Source: Faecalibacter bovis
Lineage (GTDB): Bacteria; Bacteroidota; Bacteroidia; Flavobacteriales; Weeksellaceae
DNA length: 64,000 nucleotides
Direction of reading: 5' to 3'
Assembly: GCF_017948305.1 (NCBI RefSeq)
Contig: NZ_CP072842.1
Coordinates: 1,156,001-1,220,000, forward strand
Shown here: positions 36,141-45,181 of the stretch, piece by piece
How positions within the stretch are numbered: the stretch's first letter is position 1
Layout of the letters: each line of letters starts with the position of its first letter
Notes under the pieces: generated by a model
Told to the model about the DNA's origin: nothing
Databases searched by the model: none
What the model saw: the letters and a program-made list of their open reading frames with translations, nothing else
Made by a program: the position numbers and the translations under genes

Positions 36141-36236
36141 ATTCTGAATTTATTTCAGAATCACATAATGCAAAAATGATAAGCTGAAACAAGTTCACCT
36201 TGACAATGGCTGAGATTCAGAACTTGTTGAAGAAAC
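36141..36236. repeat. Decayed intergenic palindromic repeat (REP-like)
   Basis: Between convergent genes lies ATTCTGAA (36141-36148) paired with TTCAGAAT (36154-36161), then AACAAGTTC (36188-36196) paired with GAACTTGTT (36220-36228). The words CTGAAACAAGTTCA and TTCAGAACTTGTT resemble the interspersed palindromic repeats seen between genes in many Bacteroidetes genomes. I see only this copy in the window, and it looks degraded. The family match is from memory. Confidence 0.5.
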
Positions 36237-36252
36237 TAATTTTATAACATAA

Positions 36253-36287
36253 ACAAACGCGAGGCCTTTAGCTTCGCGTTTGTGTAT
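36253..36287. terminator. Hairpin between the barrel protein gene and the PH-domain gene
   Basis: ACAAACGCGA (36253-36262) pairs with TCGCGTTTGT (36274-36283), a 10-bp stem. The T run is weak on both strands, but its place between convergent genes suggests a bidirectional terminator. Confidence 0.65.
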
Positions 36288-36698
36288 TTATTCAAACTCA
36301 ATAGTCGGATTAATATGTTTTAATTGACGTATAAAATCTTCTCTGTTTTTGGGAGAAATTAGTACCGAATCGTATGTATTAAAAAAGATTTCAATTCGAT
36401 CAAGCGATAATGCAGGAGAACTTATTAAACTTTTGGATGGTTTAATTTTTCTAATCTTATCAATGTCAATTGTAATTTTTACTAAAATCCCACTTTTTAC
36501 AAGTAATTGATTCGAATTTTTATTGATAAGGTAATACGTATTTGTGAAGAGATAAATGAAAAATAGAATTAAAAATACTACCACAAGAAATCCTGCAATC
36601 TTAAAATCTGTTATTAAGAAATAGAAAACGGGTAAAAGGACAAATAAGAATAAAACGACCAATTCAATTCCAATTTTAGATGGATATTTTATAATCAT
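36288..36698 (-). CDS. PH-domain-like membrane protein (bPH_4/DUF1200 type)
   Basis: This 136-residue protein has two adjacent N-terminal helices (about 11-30 and 33-53) and a small beta-rich domain with ISSPALSLDRIEIFF (about 92-106) and VLISPKNREDFIRQLKHINP (about 112-131). This matches bacterial PH-like proteins of the bPH_4 kind. The C-terminal sequence is the family hallmark. Function is unknown. A terminator-like hairpin separates it from the upstream gene, so it may have its own promoter. Confidence 0.75.
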   Translation of the reverse strand: MIIKYPSKIGIELVVLFLFVLLPVFYFLITDFKIAGFLVVVFLILFFIYLFTNTYYLINKNSNQLLVKSGILVKITIDIDKIRKIKPSKSLISSPALSLDRIEIFFNTYDSVLISPKNREDFIRQLKHINPTIEFE

Positions 36699-36720
36699 AT
36701 GATTCGATTTGTATAAAGAT

Positions 36721-36745
36721 AAAAAAAGCTACCAAAAGGTAGCTT
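36721..36745 (-). terminator. Terminator after the small membrane protein gene
   Basis: AAGCTACC (36726-36733) pairs with GGTAGCTT (36738-36745) around an AAAA loop, with a T run on the minus strand, just after the stop at 36752. Confidence 0.8.
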
Positions 36746-36751
36746 AATCTT

Positions 36752-37036
36752 TTATTTATTCGATCGAATGGTCATTAGTAAATGCTGAATTATAACTACC
36801 AATCCTACCGATATTAAAAATGTAATTCCGGTTTGAAATGCTAAATTAGGATTAGTTCCTTCCATTTTAGTAAATAAAATATATGCGATTGCAGTTCCTG
36901 CCAATTGCATGATTGCACTTCTAATTCCTGTTTTATTAATCGTTAAACGATCTTTTGCTTTAAAACCCCAAATCAATTGATGAATTGTAGGAATCAATAA
37001 ACAGATAAAAGCAATAATTGTATACGTTACTATCAT
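36752..37036 (-). CDS. Small membrane protein of unknown function
   Basis: This 94-residue protein has three predicted helices (about 3-22, 43-57 and 68-87). I recognise no family. Its start codon overlaps the stop of the cysteine-cluster gene by one base, so the two are co-translated, and the three genes from HMG-CoA reductase down form one operon ending at the hairpin at 36721-36745. Confidence 0.65.
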   Translation of the reverse strand: MIVTYTIIAFICLLIPTIHQLIWGFKAKDRLTINKTGIRSAIMQLAGTAIAYILFTKMEGTNPNLAFQTGITFLISVGLVVIIQHLLMTIRSNK

Positions 37037-37524
37037 TACAATTTTATTTCTTTTTGCATTTGTTCCACCACTTCATAAGTCGCCGGACAAATTAATGTGT
37101 TCTTAATTGTGAGATGATTGATTTGATAAAACTTCTTACGATCCGTATGTGGATATTCGCGGCAAGCTTTTGGTCGATCTTCGTACACCAAACAATAATT
37201 ATCCGAATCCAGAAATGGACAAGGTGTTTGTTGTAAGACGTAATCGTTATCTTCATCAATACGCAGATATTTCTCGATAAATTGACTCGGTTTCAAACGA
37301 AACACATGCGCCAAACGTTCAATATCTTTATTGGTAAATAGAGGTCCAGTTGTTTTGCAACAGTTGGCACACGAAAGACAATCGATACGATCAAAAACCT
37401 CTTCGTGGATTTCCTCCATTTGTTGGTCTAAATTTTTAGGTGGTTTTTTCTTCAGCTTTGCTAAAAACGCTTGATGTTCTTTTTGTTTTTCGCGTGCTTT
37501 TCTGAAATATTCTTCTAAATTCAA
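37036..37524 (-). CDS. YkgJ-family cysteine-cluster protein
   Basis: This 162-residue protein has the YkgJ (CxxCxxCC) zinc- or iron-cluster signature: CLSCANCCKTTG (about 49-60) followed by PCPFLDSDNYCLVYEDRP and ACREYPH. Family members are sometimes called Fe-S oxidoreductases, but no reaction is proven. A charged, probably helical N-terminus (FRKAREKQKEHQAFLAKLKK) precedes it. It starts 1 bp after the stop of the HMG-CoA reductase gene. Confidence 0.85.
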   Translation of the reverse strand: MNLEEYFRKAREKQKEHQAFLAKLKKKPPKNLDQQMEEIHEEVFDRIDCLSCANCCKTTGPLFTNKDIERLAHVFRLKPSQFIEKYLRIDEDNDYVLQQTPCPFLDSDNYCLVYEDRPKACREYPHTDRKKFYQINHLTIKNTLICPATYEVVEQMQKEIKL

Positions 37525-37525
37525 C

Positions 37526-38878
37526 CTAATCTTTTTTAATTTCTTCTACAGATTTTACACCTCTTAAATTACAGAATTCCTCAATTACGTTGTGGTGAGA
37601 AACTGTTTTATCTTTAAAAAAGTTTACAAAATATTGTTTTTCTTCGTCTGTAGCTTCTAATTGATTCAAGATATTCATCAAGTGCATTTTCATGTGACCT
37701 TTCTGAATTCCTGTTGTTACCAACGAACGTAAAGCGCCAAAATTTTGTGCTAATCCTGCAACAGCAACAATTCCCATCAACTCAGATGCTGAAGGTTTTC
37801 CTAAGATTCCTAAAGCTAATTTTACGATTGGGTGTAAAGATGTTAATCCACCAATTGTTCCTAAAGCTGTTGGTAAATCAATCCAAAAACGGAAAACTCC
37901 ATCTTTCACTTCGCAATGTGTTAACGAAGAATATTGACCATCTTTTGCTGCATAAGTATGTGCACAAGCTTCCACAGCACGGAAATCGTTTCCAGTTGCG
38001 ATAACCACCGCATCAATTCCGTTCATGATTCCTTTATTATGCGTAGTTGCACGATAAGGTTCAATTTCTGCGATACGAACGGCGAGAGAGAATTTTTCAA
38101 CAAATTCTTCAGCCGAAACATTTCCTTCTGCTAATTGTTCAACAGGACAAGAAACTTCTGCTCGTACGATACAATCTGGAGTATAGTTTGATAAAATACA
38201 CATCACGATTTGTACTGATTCTTTCTCTTCAAAAGTAAATGTGTTATCAGCATCAATTTCATTTTTCAATGTTTTTGCAAATTGCTCTAAACATGAGTTA
38301 ATGAAATTCGCTCCCATTGAATCTACTGTTTCAAAAGAACCTTTAATTTGGAAATAGTTTTCTAAATCAGCAGTTTTATCAATTAATTCTAAATTTAAAA
38401 TACCACCATTACGCGCACGCATATTTTTAGTAATATCATTGGTTTCCTCAATTAATTTAGCTTTGATTGTATTTTCGAATGTAGTTCTTAATTTTTCAAC
38501 ATCACCTTCGTACATAAAATGTACATGTCCTAGTTTTGTTGTAGAAAGAACAGTTGTTTTAAATCCTCCACGATCTAACCAGAATTTTGCAGCTTTAGAA
38601 GCAGCAGCAACTACCGAAGATTCTTCAACGGCCATTGGAATGGTATATAATTCGTTGTTGATTAAAAAGTTTGGTGCTAAACCAAAAGGCATATAAAAGT
38701 TAGAAATTGTATTTTCAGAGAATTCGTCGTGCAGTTTTTGTAAGTCTGCATCGTCGTTCCAATATTGTTTCAATGTTTGGATAGCTTTTTCGTCACCGTT
38801 AAGATATTCGTTTACTAACCATTCAATTTTTCCTTCTTTCGATAATTTCGAAAATCCTTCAACTGGTTGATGTTTCAT
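37526..38878 (-). CDS. Class II hydroxymethylglutaryl-CoA reductase
   Basis: This 450-residue protein matches class II HMG-CoA reductases (called degradative after Pseudomonas mevalonii). It has ENTISNFYMPFGLAPNF (about 55-71), the catalytic Glu in AVEESSVVAAASKAA (about 83-97), the Lys/Asp block HNKGIMNGIDAVVIATGND (about 276-294) and the catalytic His in GHMKMHL (near 395-401). In Flavobacteriia, which make isoprenoids through mevalonate, it more likely works in synthesis (HMG-CoA to mevalonate) than in breakdown. This role is inferred, as no other mevalonate gene is nearby. Cofactor preference, NADH or NADPH, cannot be read from sequence. Confidence 0.9.
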   Translation of the reverse strand: MKHQPVEGFSKLSKEGKIEWLVNEYLNGDEKAIQTLKQYWNDDADLQKLHDEFSENTISNFYMPFGLAPNFLINNELYTIPMAVEESSVVAAASKAAKFWLDRGGFKTTVLSTTKLGHVHFMYEGDVEKLRTTFENTIKAKLIEETNDITKNMRARNGGILNLELIDKTADLENYFQIKGSFETVDSMGANFINSCLEQFAKTLKNEIDADNTFTFEEKESVQIVMCILSNYTPDCIVRAEVSCPVEQLAEGNVSAEEFVEKFSLAVRIAEIEPYRATTHNKGIMNGIDAVVIATGNDFRAVEACAHTYAAKDGQYSSLTHCEVKDGVFRFWIDLPTALGTIGGLTSLHPIVKLALGILGKPSASELMGIVAVAGLAQNFGALRSLVTTGIQKGHMKMHLMNILNQLEATDEEKQYFVNFFKDKTVSHHNVIEEFCNLRGVKSVEEIKKD

Positions 38879-38903
38879 ATTGGATGATAAATTTTAATTG
38901 TTG

Positions 38904-38911
38904 CAAAATTA
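38904..38911 (-). promoter_or_regulatory. -7 box for the HMG-CoA reductase operon
   Basis: The minus strand reads TAATTTTG, a TAnnTTTG match, 25 bp before the start codon. No clear -33 TTG at the ideal spacing. Confidence 0.55.
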
Positions 38912-39019
38912 AGAACCTTTGTTTTATAAAGGTGAATAAATATTACTGAATTGCATAATTATTTAACATTCTTTAGTACAAATGCGATGCTTTAACGACT
39001 GAGCGAATAAGTATTTTAC

Positions 39020-39027
39020 TATATTTG
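39020..39027 (+). promoter_or_regulatory. -7 box for the DPP-IV-peptide transporter unit
   Basis: TATATTTG matches TAnnTTTG, 31 bp before the DPP-IV ATG. A -33 TTG is not evident. The divergent spacer with the HMG-CoA reductase gene spans 38879-39058. Confidence 0.55.
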
Positions 39028-39058
39028 ATTGTTTATACACATGTTTTAGGATAAGATT

Positions 39059-41221
39059 ATGAGAAAGACTTTATTAAGTTTTCTGGTTTGTACGGTAAGT
39101 ATGTATACTTATGCACAGAAAATTACTTTAGAAAATATTTATGGAGGAAAATACAGCGAACGTAGTTTGCGTGGTGTGAACTCGATGAATGATGGAGAAA
39201 ATTATACCATATTAAACGAACAAGGTTTAGTAAAGAAAACGTATCAATCAACTTTGAATAAATCAATCGATAAAGATGTCGTTTTGGTTCCTGGAAAATT
39301 TCAAGGGTACGAATTTTCTTCAGACGAGCGTTATGTATTATTAAAAAACAACACAGTTAGTATTTACCGTCATTCAAATACGGCAACTTATGAAGTTTTT
39401 GATACGCAAACGAAATCTAAAGTAAGTGTTTTTAATGGTAAAGCAATTCAAGAACCTTTATTCTCGCCAGATGCTTCTAAAGTAGCTTTTGCTTTCGAGA
39501 ATAATTTATATGTTCAAGATTTAAAATCAAATCAAGTTTCACAAATCACAAAAGATGGTAAGAAAAATGAAATCATCAACGGGATTTGTGATTGGGTTTA
39601 TGAAGAAGAATTTGGATTTGTTCGTCACTTCGATTGGAATGCAGACGGAACAGCTTTAGCTTTTGTCCGTTTTGATGAATCGAAAGTAAAAGAAATTAAT
39701 ATTCCGATTTATTACAACAATTTATATCCAGAAGAATTAAGATTCAAATACCCAAAAGCTGGTGAAGATAATTCAGAGGTTACTTTACATGTGTACTATG
39801 TAAAATCAAATAAAACGGATAAAGTTGATTTAAGTGGAGTACAGAATTATTACATTCCTCAAATCAAATTCTCGAAAAAATCGAATTTATTAACGGTAAT
39901 CACTTCAAACCGTCATCACAATAATGTAGATGTTTCTTTTTATGACATCAACACGCAAAAAGTAAACAAGTTATTTACTGAAACTAATAAAGCGTGGATT
40001 GAAACGGATCATTTTACGTTAGAATTCTTAAATGATAATTCATTCTTATGGGCATCTGAGCGTGACGGAAACAATCACATGTACCACTATGCTGAGAATG
40101 GAAAATTAATTCGTCAAATTACGAAAGGAGATTGGGAAGTAACACGTTACTATGGATATAATCCTACGAACAAAACAATTTATTACCAATCGACAGCTAA
40201 TAATGGAAAACGTGTTTCGACTGAACGTCAGATTTTTGCTGTTTCATTAGATGGAAAGAAAACAACACAGTTAACAAAGTTAGCAGGTACAAATAATGCG
40301 GCATTCTCTAAGAATTTCACTTATTTCATCAACACATTCTCAAATATCGATACACCTCGTACAGTAAGTTTAGTAGAAACTAAAACAGGTAAAGATTTAG
40401 GAATCATCATGAATAATGAGCACGTGAAAGAGCGTGTGAATGCGGATAATATCGGAACAAAAGAATTATTCACTTTAAAAACCGCTGCAGGTCACGAATT
40501 GAATGCTTATGTGATTAAACCAAAAGATTTTGATCCAAATAAAAAATATCCAGTATTGATGTATCAATATTCTGGACCAGGTTCTCAGAACGTGAATAAT
40601 ACATGGCAATCGACAAATGACTATTGGCACCAAATGTTAGCACAAGAAGGTTATTTAGTTTTCTGTGTTGATGGACGTGGAACTGGTTACAAAGGAGAAG
40701 CTTTCAAAAAAGTAACATACATGCAATTAGGAAAATATGAGGTAGAAGATCAAATTGCAGCTGCTGTTGAGATTGGAAAATTACCTTATGTAGATGCGTC
40801 ACGAATCGGAATTTGGGGATGGTCTTACGGTGGATATATGTCGTCTAATGTTTTATTCAAAGGAAATGACGTTTTCAAAGCAGCTATTGCTGTAGCTCCG
40901 GTTACAAACTGGCGTTTTTACGATACTGTTTATACTGAACGTTTTATGAGAACTCCACAAGAAAATGCATCTGGTTATGACAACAATTCGCCAATTAACC
41001 ATGTGGATAAATTTAAGAAAGGAAGTTTCTTATTGGTTCACGGAACAGCAGATGATAACGTACATGCACAAAATGCATTCGAATTATCTGAAGCATTAAT
41101 CCAAGCCAATAAAGATTTCGAAATGTTGTATTACACAGATAAAGACCACGGAATTTATGGTGGAAATACACGAGTTCATTTATACCGTCAAATGACAAAT
41201 TTCTTAAAGAAAAATTTATAA
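39059..41221 (+). CDS. S9-family dipeptidyl-peptidase IV
   Basis: This 720-residue exported serine peptidase cuts dipeptides, usually Xaa-Pro or Xaa-Ala, from peptide N-termini. It has a signal peptide (about 1-19, ending TYAQ), an eight-bladed DPPIV N-terminal propeller and a C-terminal alpha/beta-hydrolase domain. The active site shows GWSYGGYMS (Ser near 588), Asp in TADDNVH (near 663) and His in DKDHGIYGG (near 697). The DWVYEEEFG motif (near 177-185) holds the two Glu that bind the substrate N-terminus in DPP-IV. It is encoded just before a POT transporter gene, so products are likely imported directly. Confidence 0.95.
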   Translation: MRKTLLSFLVCTVSMYTYAQKITLENIYGGKYSERSLRGVNSMNDGENYTILNEQGLVKKTYQSTLNKSIDKDVVLVPGKFQGYEFSSDERYVLLKNNTVSIYRHSNTATYEVFDTQTKSKVSVFNGKAIQEPLFSPDASKVAFAFENNLYVQDLKSNQVSQITKDGKKNEIINGICDWVYEEEFGFVRHFDWNADGTALAFVRFDESKVKEINIPIYYNNLYPEELRFKYPKAGEDNSEVTLHVYYVKSNKTDKVDLSGVQNYYIPQIKFSKKSNLLTVITSNRHHNNVDVSFYDINTQKVNKLFTETNKAWIETDHFTLEFLNDNSFLWASERDGNNHMYHYAENGKLIRQITKGDWEVTRYYGYNPTNKTIYYQSTANNGKRVSTERQIFAVSLDGKKTTQLTKLAGTNNAAFSKNFTYFINTFSNIDTPRTVSLVETKTGKDLGIIMNNEHVKERVNADNIGTKELFTLKTAAGHELNAYVIKPKDFDPNKKYPVLMYQYSGPGSQNVNNTWQSTNDYWHQMLAQEGYLVFCVDGRGTGYKGEAFKKVTYMQLGKYEVEDQIAAAVEIGKLPYVDASRIGIWGWSYGGYMSSNVLFKGNDVFKAAIAVAPVTNWRFYDTVYTERFMRTPQENASGYDNNSPINHVDKFKKGSFLLVHGTADDNVHAQNAFELSEALIQANKDFEMLYYTDKDHGIYGGNTRVHLYRQMTNFLKKNL

Positions 41222-41238
41222 AATCAAAACACTAAAAT

Positions 41239-42822
41239 ATGAGTCAAGACACAGGATTAATTAAACATCTTCACAGCTTGGGGATGGATGATAAAATGGT
41301 AAATGGTCACCCTGCAGGATTATTTGTTTTGTTCTTTACAGAAATGTGGGAACGATTCAGTTACTACGGAATGCGTGCATTATTAACTTTATTCTTAATC
41401 AGCACAATTGCCGATGGAGGTTGGGGATGGACGAATTCTGAAGCCATGAAATTATATGGAGTATACACAGGATTGGTTTATTTAACACCGTTATTAGGAG
41501 GAATTATTGCCGATAAATTTACAGGTTACAAAAAAGCAATTTTGATCGGAGCTTTGATTATGACTTTAGGACATTTATCAATGGCTTTTGAAGGGATCGC
41601 TCCTTGGTTCTTCTATTTAGGATTAGCATTAATGATTCTTGGAAATGGAATGTTCAAACCAAATATTTCGTCGATGGTTGGTAATTTATATCCTGACACA
41701 AGTTCTAAAAAAGATGCTGGGTACACGATTTTCTACATGGGTATTAACGCAGGTGCATTCTTAGGAATGTTATTGTGTGGATACATTGGAGAAAAAATCG
41801 GTTGGCATTATGGTTTTGGATTAGCTGGAGTTTTTATGTTCTTTGGAATGTTACAATTCTATTTTGGAGAAAAAATCTTCGGAATTATTGGTGAATCTCC
41901 TAAAGAAGTTCAGGCTTTTCATGATAAAAAAATCGCTAATAACGAAGAAGAGGAAGAAGTAATTCCTGCCAATGTAGTTAGAGATAGATTAATCGTAGTT
42001 GCTGTATTGATGATAGCGAGTATTGTTTTCTTCTTAGCTTTTGAACAAGCAGGAGGTTCTATGTCTATTTTCGCAAAAGATTATACACAACGAGTATTAG
42101 AAGGTGGAGCTGCAACTTCATTCAAATGGATTGATACGATTTTAACAATTGTACCAATTGCAATTGTAACAATTGTACTTTATGCATTAGCAAAAAAGAT
42201 TTATAAACAATATCCATTAACAATTATTTTCACAGCGATTTCTTTTGTGATAATTTGGGGATTAGGATTATGGAAAATATTTAGAGAGTTTAACTCTGTT
42301 GAAACAGAAGTTGCGGCTTCATGGTTCCAAATCTTAAATTCATTCTTCATTATTGCATTAGCATCATCATTTAGTAAATTCTGGGAGAAAATCTGGAATC
42401 CTTCTGGACCAGTAAAATTTGCTTTAGGTTTAGTGTTAGTAGGATTAGGATTCGCTGCATTAGCATACGGTGCATTGGAAATTCCACAAGGAGCAAAAAC
42501 AGCTTCTGTTAGTATGGTTTGGTTAGTAATTGCTTATTTCTTCCATACAACGGGAGAATTATGTTTATCTCCAGTAGGATTATCGTATGTATCGAAATTA
42601 TCTCCGAAAAAATTCTTAGGATTACTATTCGGATTCTGGTTCTGTGCTTCGGCAATCGCCAACTTTATTGGTGGTTTCTTAGGTTCTTATATCGATCAAA
42701 TTGTAGAAACACATTCGATGTCGTATTTCTTTATGATTTTTGCAATTATCCCTGCAGTTACTGCATTGATTTTGGTTGCATTAAATCCTATCTTAAAACG
42801 AATGATGCACGGAATTAATTAA
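41239..42822 (+). CDS. POT/PTR2-family proton-dependent peptide transporter (first copy)
   Basis: This 527-residue major-facilitator protein has about 12 to 14 helices. It carries the POT hallmark ExxER, E35-M-W-E38-R39 in FFTEMWERFSYYGMR, and the conserved MGINAGAFLG and GELCLSPVGLSYVSKL blocks. It should import di- and tripeptides with protons. It is encoded 17 bp after the DPP-IV gene, so the pair probably works as cleave-and-import. A terminator follows. Confidence 0.94.
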   Translation: MSQDTGLIKHLHSLGMDDKMVNGHPAGLFVLFFTEMWERFSYYGMRALLTLFLISTIADGGWGWTNSEAMKLYGVYTGLVYLTPLLGGIIADKFTGYKKAILIGALIMTLGHLSMAFEGIAPWFFYLGLALMILGNGMFKPNISSMVGNLYPDTSSKKDAGYTIFYMGINAGAFLGMLLCGYIGEKIGWHYGFGLAGVFMFFGMLQFYFGEKIFGIIGESPKEVQAFHDKKIANNEEEEEVIPANVVRDRLIVVAVLMIASIVFFLAFEQAGGSMSIFAKDYTQRVLEGGAATSFKWIDTILTIVPIAIVTIVLYALAKKIYKQYPLTIIFTAISFVIIWGLGLWKIFREFNSVETEVAASWFQILNSFFIIALASSFSKFWEKIWNPSGPVKFALGLVLVGLGFAALAYGALEIPQGAKTASVSMVWLVIAYFFHTTGELCLSPVGLSYVSKLSPKKFLGLLFGFWFCASAIANFIGGFLGSYIDQIVETHSMSYFFMIFAIIPAVTALILVALNPILKRMMHGIN

Positions 42823-42849
42823 TCAATTTTCAAAAAAAGTATTTTAAAT

Positions 42850-42883
42850 AAAAAAAACCTCTGCTTTATCAGAGGTTTTTTTT
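42850..42883 (+). terminator. Terminator between the two POT genes
   Basis: An AAAAAACCTCTG stem pairs with CAGAGGTTTTTT around a CTTTAT loop, then more T. It separates the DPP-IV/POT pair from the second POT gene. Confidence 0.9.
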
Positions 42884-42958
42884 ATTTTCGTTGATTGCTA
42901 ACAAAATCTTAAGATAATGTTAGTATAATTTTTCAATACAAATAGTAAATAAACAATA

Positions 42959-44722
42959 ATGAGTGCAGTTCAAGAACAAAACTTTTTCGACTCTAAAGTA
43001 TTAGGACACCCGTCGGGATTGTTTGTCCTATTCTTTACAGAAATGTGGGAGCGTTTCTCTTTTTATGGGATGCGTGTCTTATTAATCAACTTCTTAACAT
43101 CAGCAATTATCAACGGAAGTCCATTCTCTGGATGGGGTTGGGATGCTGAACAAGCAGGAGCTTTATATGGAACTTATGCGATGTTATTATACATTACGCC
43201 AATTTTTGGTGGAATCTTAGCTGACAAGTATTTAGGTTACCGTTGGGCAGTAGTAATTGGAGCCTTAATTATGACCATAGGTCATGCCTCGATGGCTTTA
43301 GAAGCACCAATTTTTATGTACATTGGTTTAGCTTGTTTAGTAATTGGTACAGGTTTCTTTAAACCTAATATGACATCTATTTTATCAGAAATGTACAAGA
43401 ATTATCCTGAGAAAAAGGATGGTGCTTATACAATTTTCTACATGGGTGTAAACGCTGGAGCATTCTTCGGAATGATGTTATGTGGTTACTTAGCAGAAAA
43501 AGTAGGATGGCACTGGGGATTCGGTTTAGCTGGTATCTTCATGTTATTAGGTACTTTACAGTTCTGGTTTGCTAAACCTATTTTTGGTACTATTGGAGAT
43601 CCTCCAACTGCTGAGCAAAAAGCTGAAGCTGCTCGTGTAGCTAAAGAATCTACGGATCCTAACGATAAGCCAAATCCATTTACAATGATTGATAAAGTTT
43701 TAATCGCTGTAATGACTGTTTTAGGTTTAGGTTATGCATTCAACGATCCATTATCTAAAGTTGGAAATATGAATTTATTCAACTTTGAAATGTTTGGATT
43801 AAAAGGACAAGATGTTGCAATTTTAGTAGCTTTAATCTTATTCTTAGGAGTTGTAATTTCTCGTTTAACACGTTATACAAAAGTTGTTCGTGAGCGTATG
43901 ATTGCGGTAATTATTTTCGCATTCTTCGTAATCTTCTTCTGGATGTCTTTCGAACAAGGAGCGTCATCATTAGTAATCTTTGCTCGTGATAATGTTGATA
44001 GAACTTTAGAAGGAACTTCTTTAACGATTTTTAATCTTGTAAATGCTGCATTAACAATTATTCCATTAATAATTATCACTTATGTAGTTGCATTATTATC
44101 AAAACAAACATTTGGAAAAGCACCTTTAACAAACATTGTACAAGTAATTTGTTTTGTTGGAATTTGGGGAGTAGCGATCTGGATGTTATACCGTGAGTTT
44201 ACAGCAGAATCGTCTGAAATTACAGTTTCTTGGTTCTCTATCTTAAACTCTTTCTTCATCATTGCATTTGCATCTTCAGTTTCTAAGATTTGGGATTCTA
44301 AATTAAACCCACCAGCAGCTGTTAAATATGGTTTAGGATTAATCATTATGGCGATTGGATTTGGTTTATTAGCTTTCGGATCTCACGGAATTCAAGAAGG
44401 TGTTAAAGTTTCTATGATTTGGTTAGTATTAGCTTATTTATTCCACACTTTAGGTGAGTTATGCTTATCTCCAGTAGGGTTATCTTACGTTTCTAAATTA
44501 GTACCAGCACGTATGATTGCATTCATGTTTGGTATGTGGTATTTAGCAATCGCAATTGGTAACAAATTAGCAGCGATTATTGGAGGACAAATCGAAAAAA
44601 TTACAGAAGCATATTCGTTATCAACTTTCTTCTTAATTTTTACAATTGTACCGATTGTTGCAGGGGTTATCGTTATTGGATTAAATCCAATTATGAAGAA
44701 ATTAATGCACGGAGTTAAATAA
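42959..44722 (+). CDS. POT/PTR2-family proton-dependent peptide transporter (second copy)
   Basis: This 587-residue protein is a paralogue of the previous one, with E28-M-W-E31-R32 (ExxER), FYMGVNAGAFFGMMLCGYLAE-type sequence and GELCLSPVGLSYVSKL. It is longer, with an extra loop near residues 210-260 containing AEQKAEAARVAKESTDPND. Tandem POT genes probably arose by duplication; different peptide preferences are likely but cannot be read from sequence. The thioredoxin-like gene follows by 15 bp and is probably co-transcribed. Confidence 0.94.
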   Translation: MSAVQEQNFFDSKVLGHPSGLFVLFFTEMWERFSFYGMRVLLINFLTSAIINGSPFSGWGWDAEQAGALYGTYAMLLYITPIFGGILADKYLGYRWAVVIGALIMTIGHASMALEAPIFMYIGLACLVIGTGFFKPNMTSILSEMYKNYPEKKDGAYTIFYMGVNAGAFFGMMLCGYLAEKVGWHWGFGLAGIFMLLGTLQFWFAKPIFGTIGDPPTAEQKAEAARVAKESTDPNDKPNPFTMIDKVLIAVMTVLGLGYAFNDPLSKVGNMNLFNFEMFGLKGQDVAILVALILFLGVVISRLTRYTKVVRERMIAVIIFAFFVIFFWMSFEQGASSLVIFARDNVDRTLEGTSLTIFNLVNAALTIIPLIIITYVVALLSKQTFGKAPLTNIVQVICFVGIWGVAIWMLYREFTAESSEITVSWFSILNSFFIIAFASSVSKIWDSKLNPPAAVKYGLGLIIMAIGFGLLAFGSHGIQEGVKVSMIWLVLAYLFHTLGELCLSPVGLSYVSKLVPARMIAFMFGMWYLAIAIGNKLAAIIGGQIEKITEAYSLSTFFLIFTIVPIVAGVIVIGLNPIMKKLMHGVK

Positions 44723-44737
44723 TTTTAATTGAACAAT

Positions 44738-45181
44738 ATGAGAATTTTAATTACCGTATTAGCTTTATTTATTACATCAATTACCTTTGCGCAAGGAATC
44801 AATTGGATGTCTTTAGATGATGCTACAAAAGCAAGTAATGCGAATCCGGAAAAGCCAATTTTATTCAATATTTATACAAATTGGTGTGGATACTGCAAGA
44901 AATTAGATAAAGAAACTTTCGTTGATCCTGCCGTAGTAAAATATGTAAACGAGAATTACATACCAGTAAAATTTAATGCAGAAACAAAAGAAATGGTTTC
45001 GTTTTTAGGTATTAATTTTACTTATATCGCTGGAGCAAAAGCTAATTATTTAGCCTATGTGATGACTAACGGTAGATTAAGTTATCCAGCTACAGTAATT
45101 CTTGATAATAAAGGGAATACAGATAAGATAATTCTTGGATATCGTTCAGCTGAAAATTTTACTTCAGACATTAAAATTTAA
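44738..45181 (+). CDS. Exported thioredoxin-fold protein
   Basis: I start this 147-residue protein at the ATG at 44738, giving MRILITVLALFITSITFAQ, a good signal peptide; a TTG 9 bp upstream would only add three residues. The thioredoxin active site reads WCGYC (49-53) in the DUF255/thioredoxin-like context NIYTNWCGYCKKLDKETF, common in exported Bacteroidetes proteins. It is probably a periplasmic disulfide oxidoreductase. Its 3' end overlaps the convergent comEC gene by 11 bp. Confidence 0.88.
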   Translation: MRILITVLALFITSITFAQGINWMSLDDATKASNANPEKPILFNIYTNWCGYCKKLDKETFVDPAVVKYVNENYIPVKFNAETKEMVSFLGINFTYIAGAKANYLAYVMTNGRLSYPATVILDNKGNTDKIILGYRSAENFTSDIKI

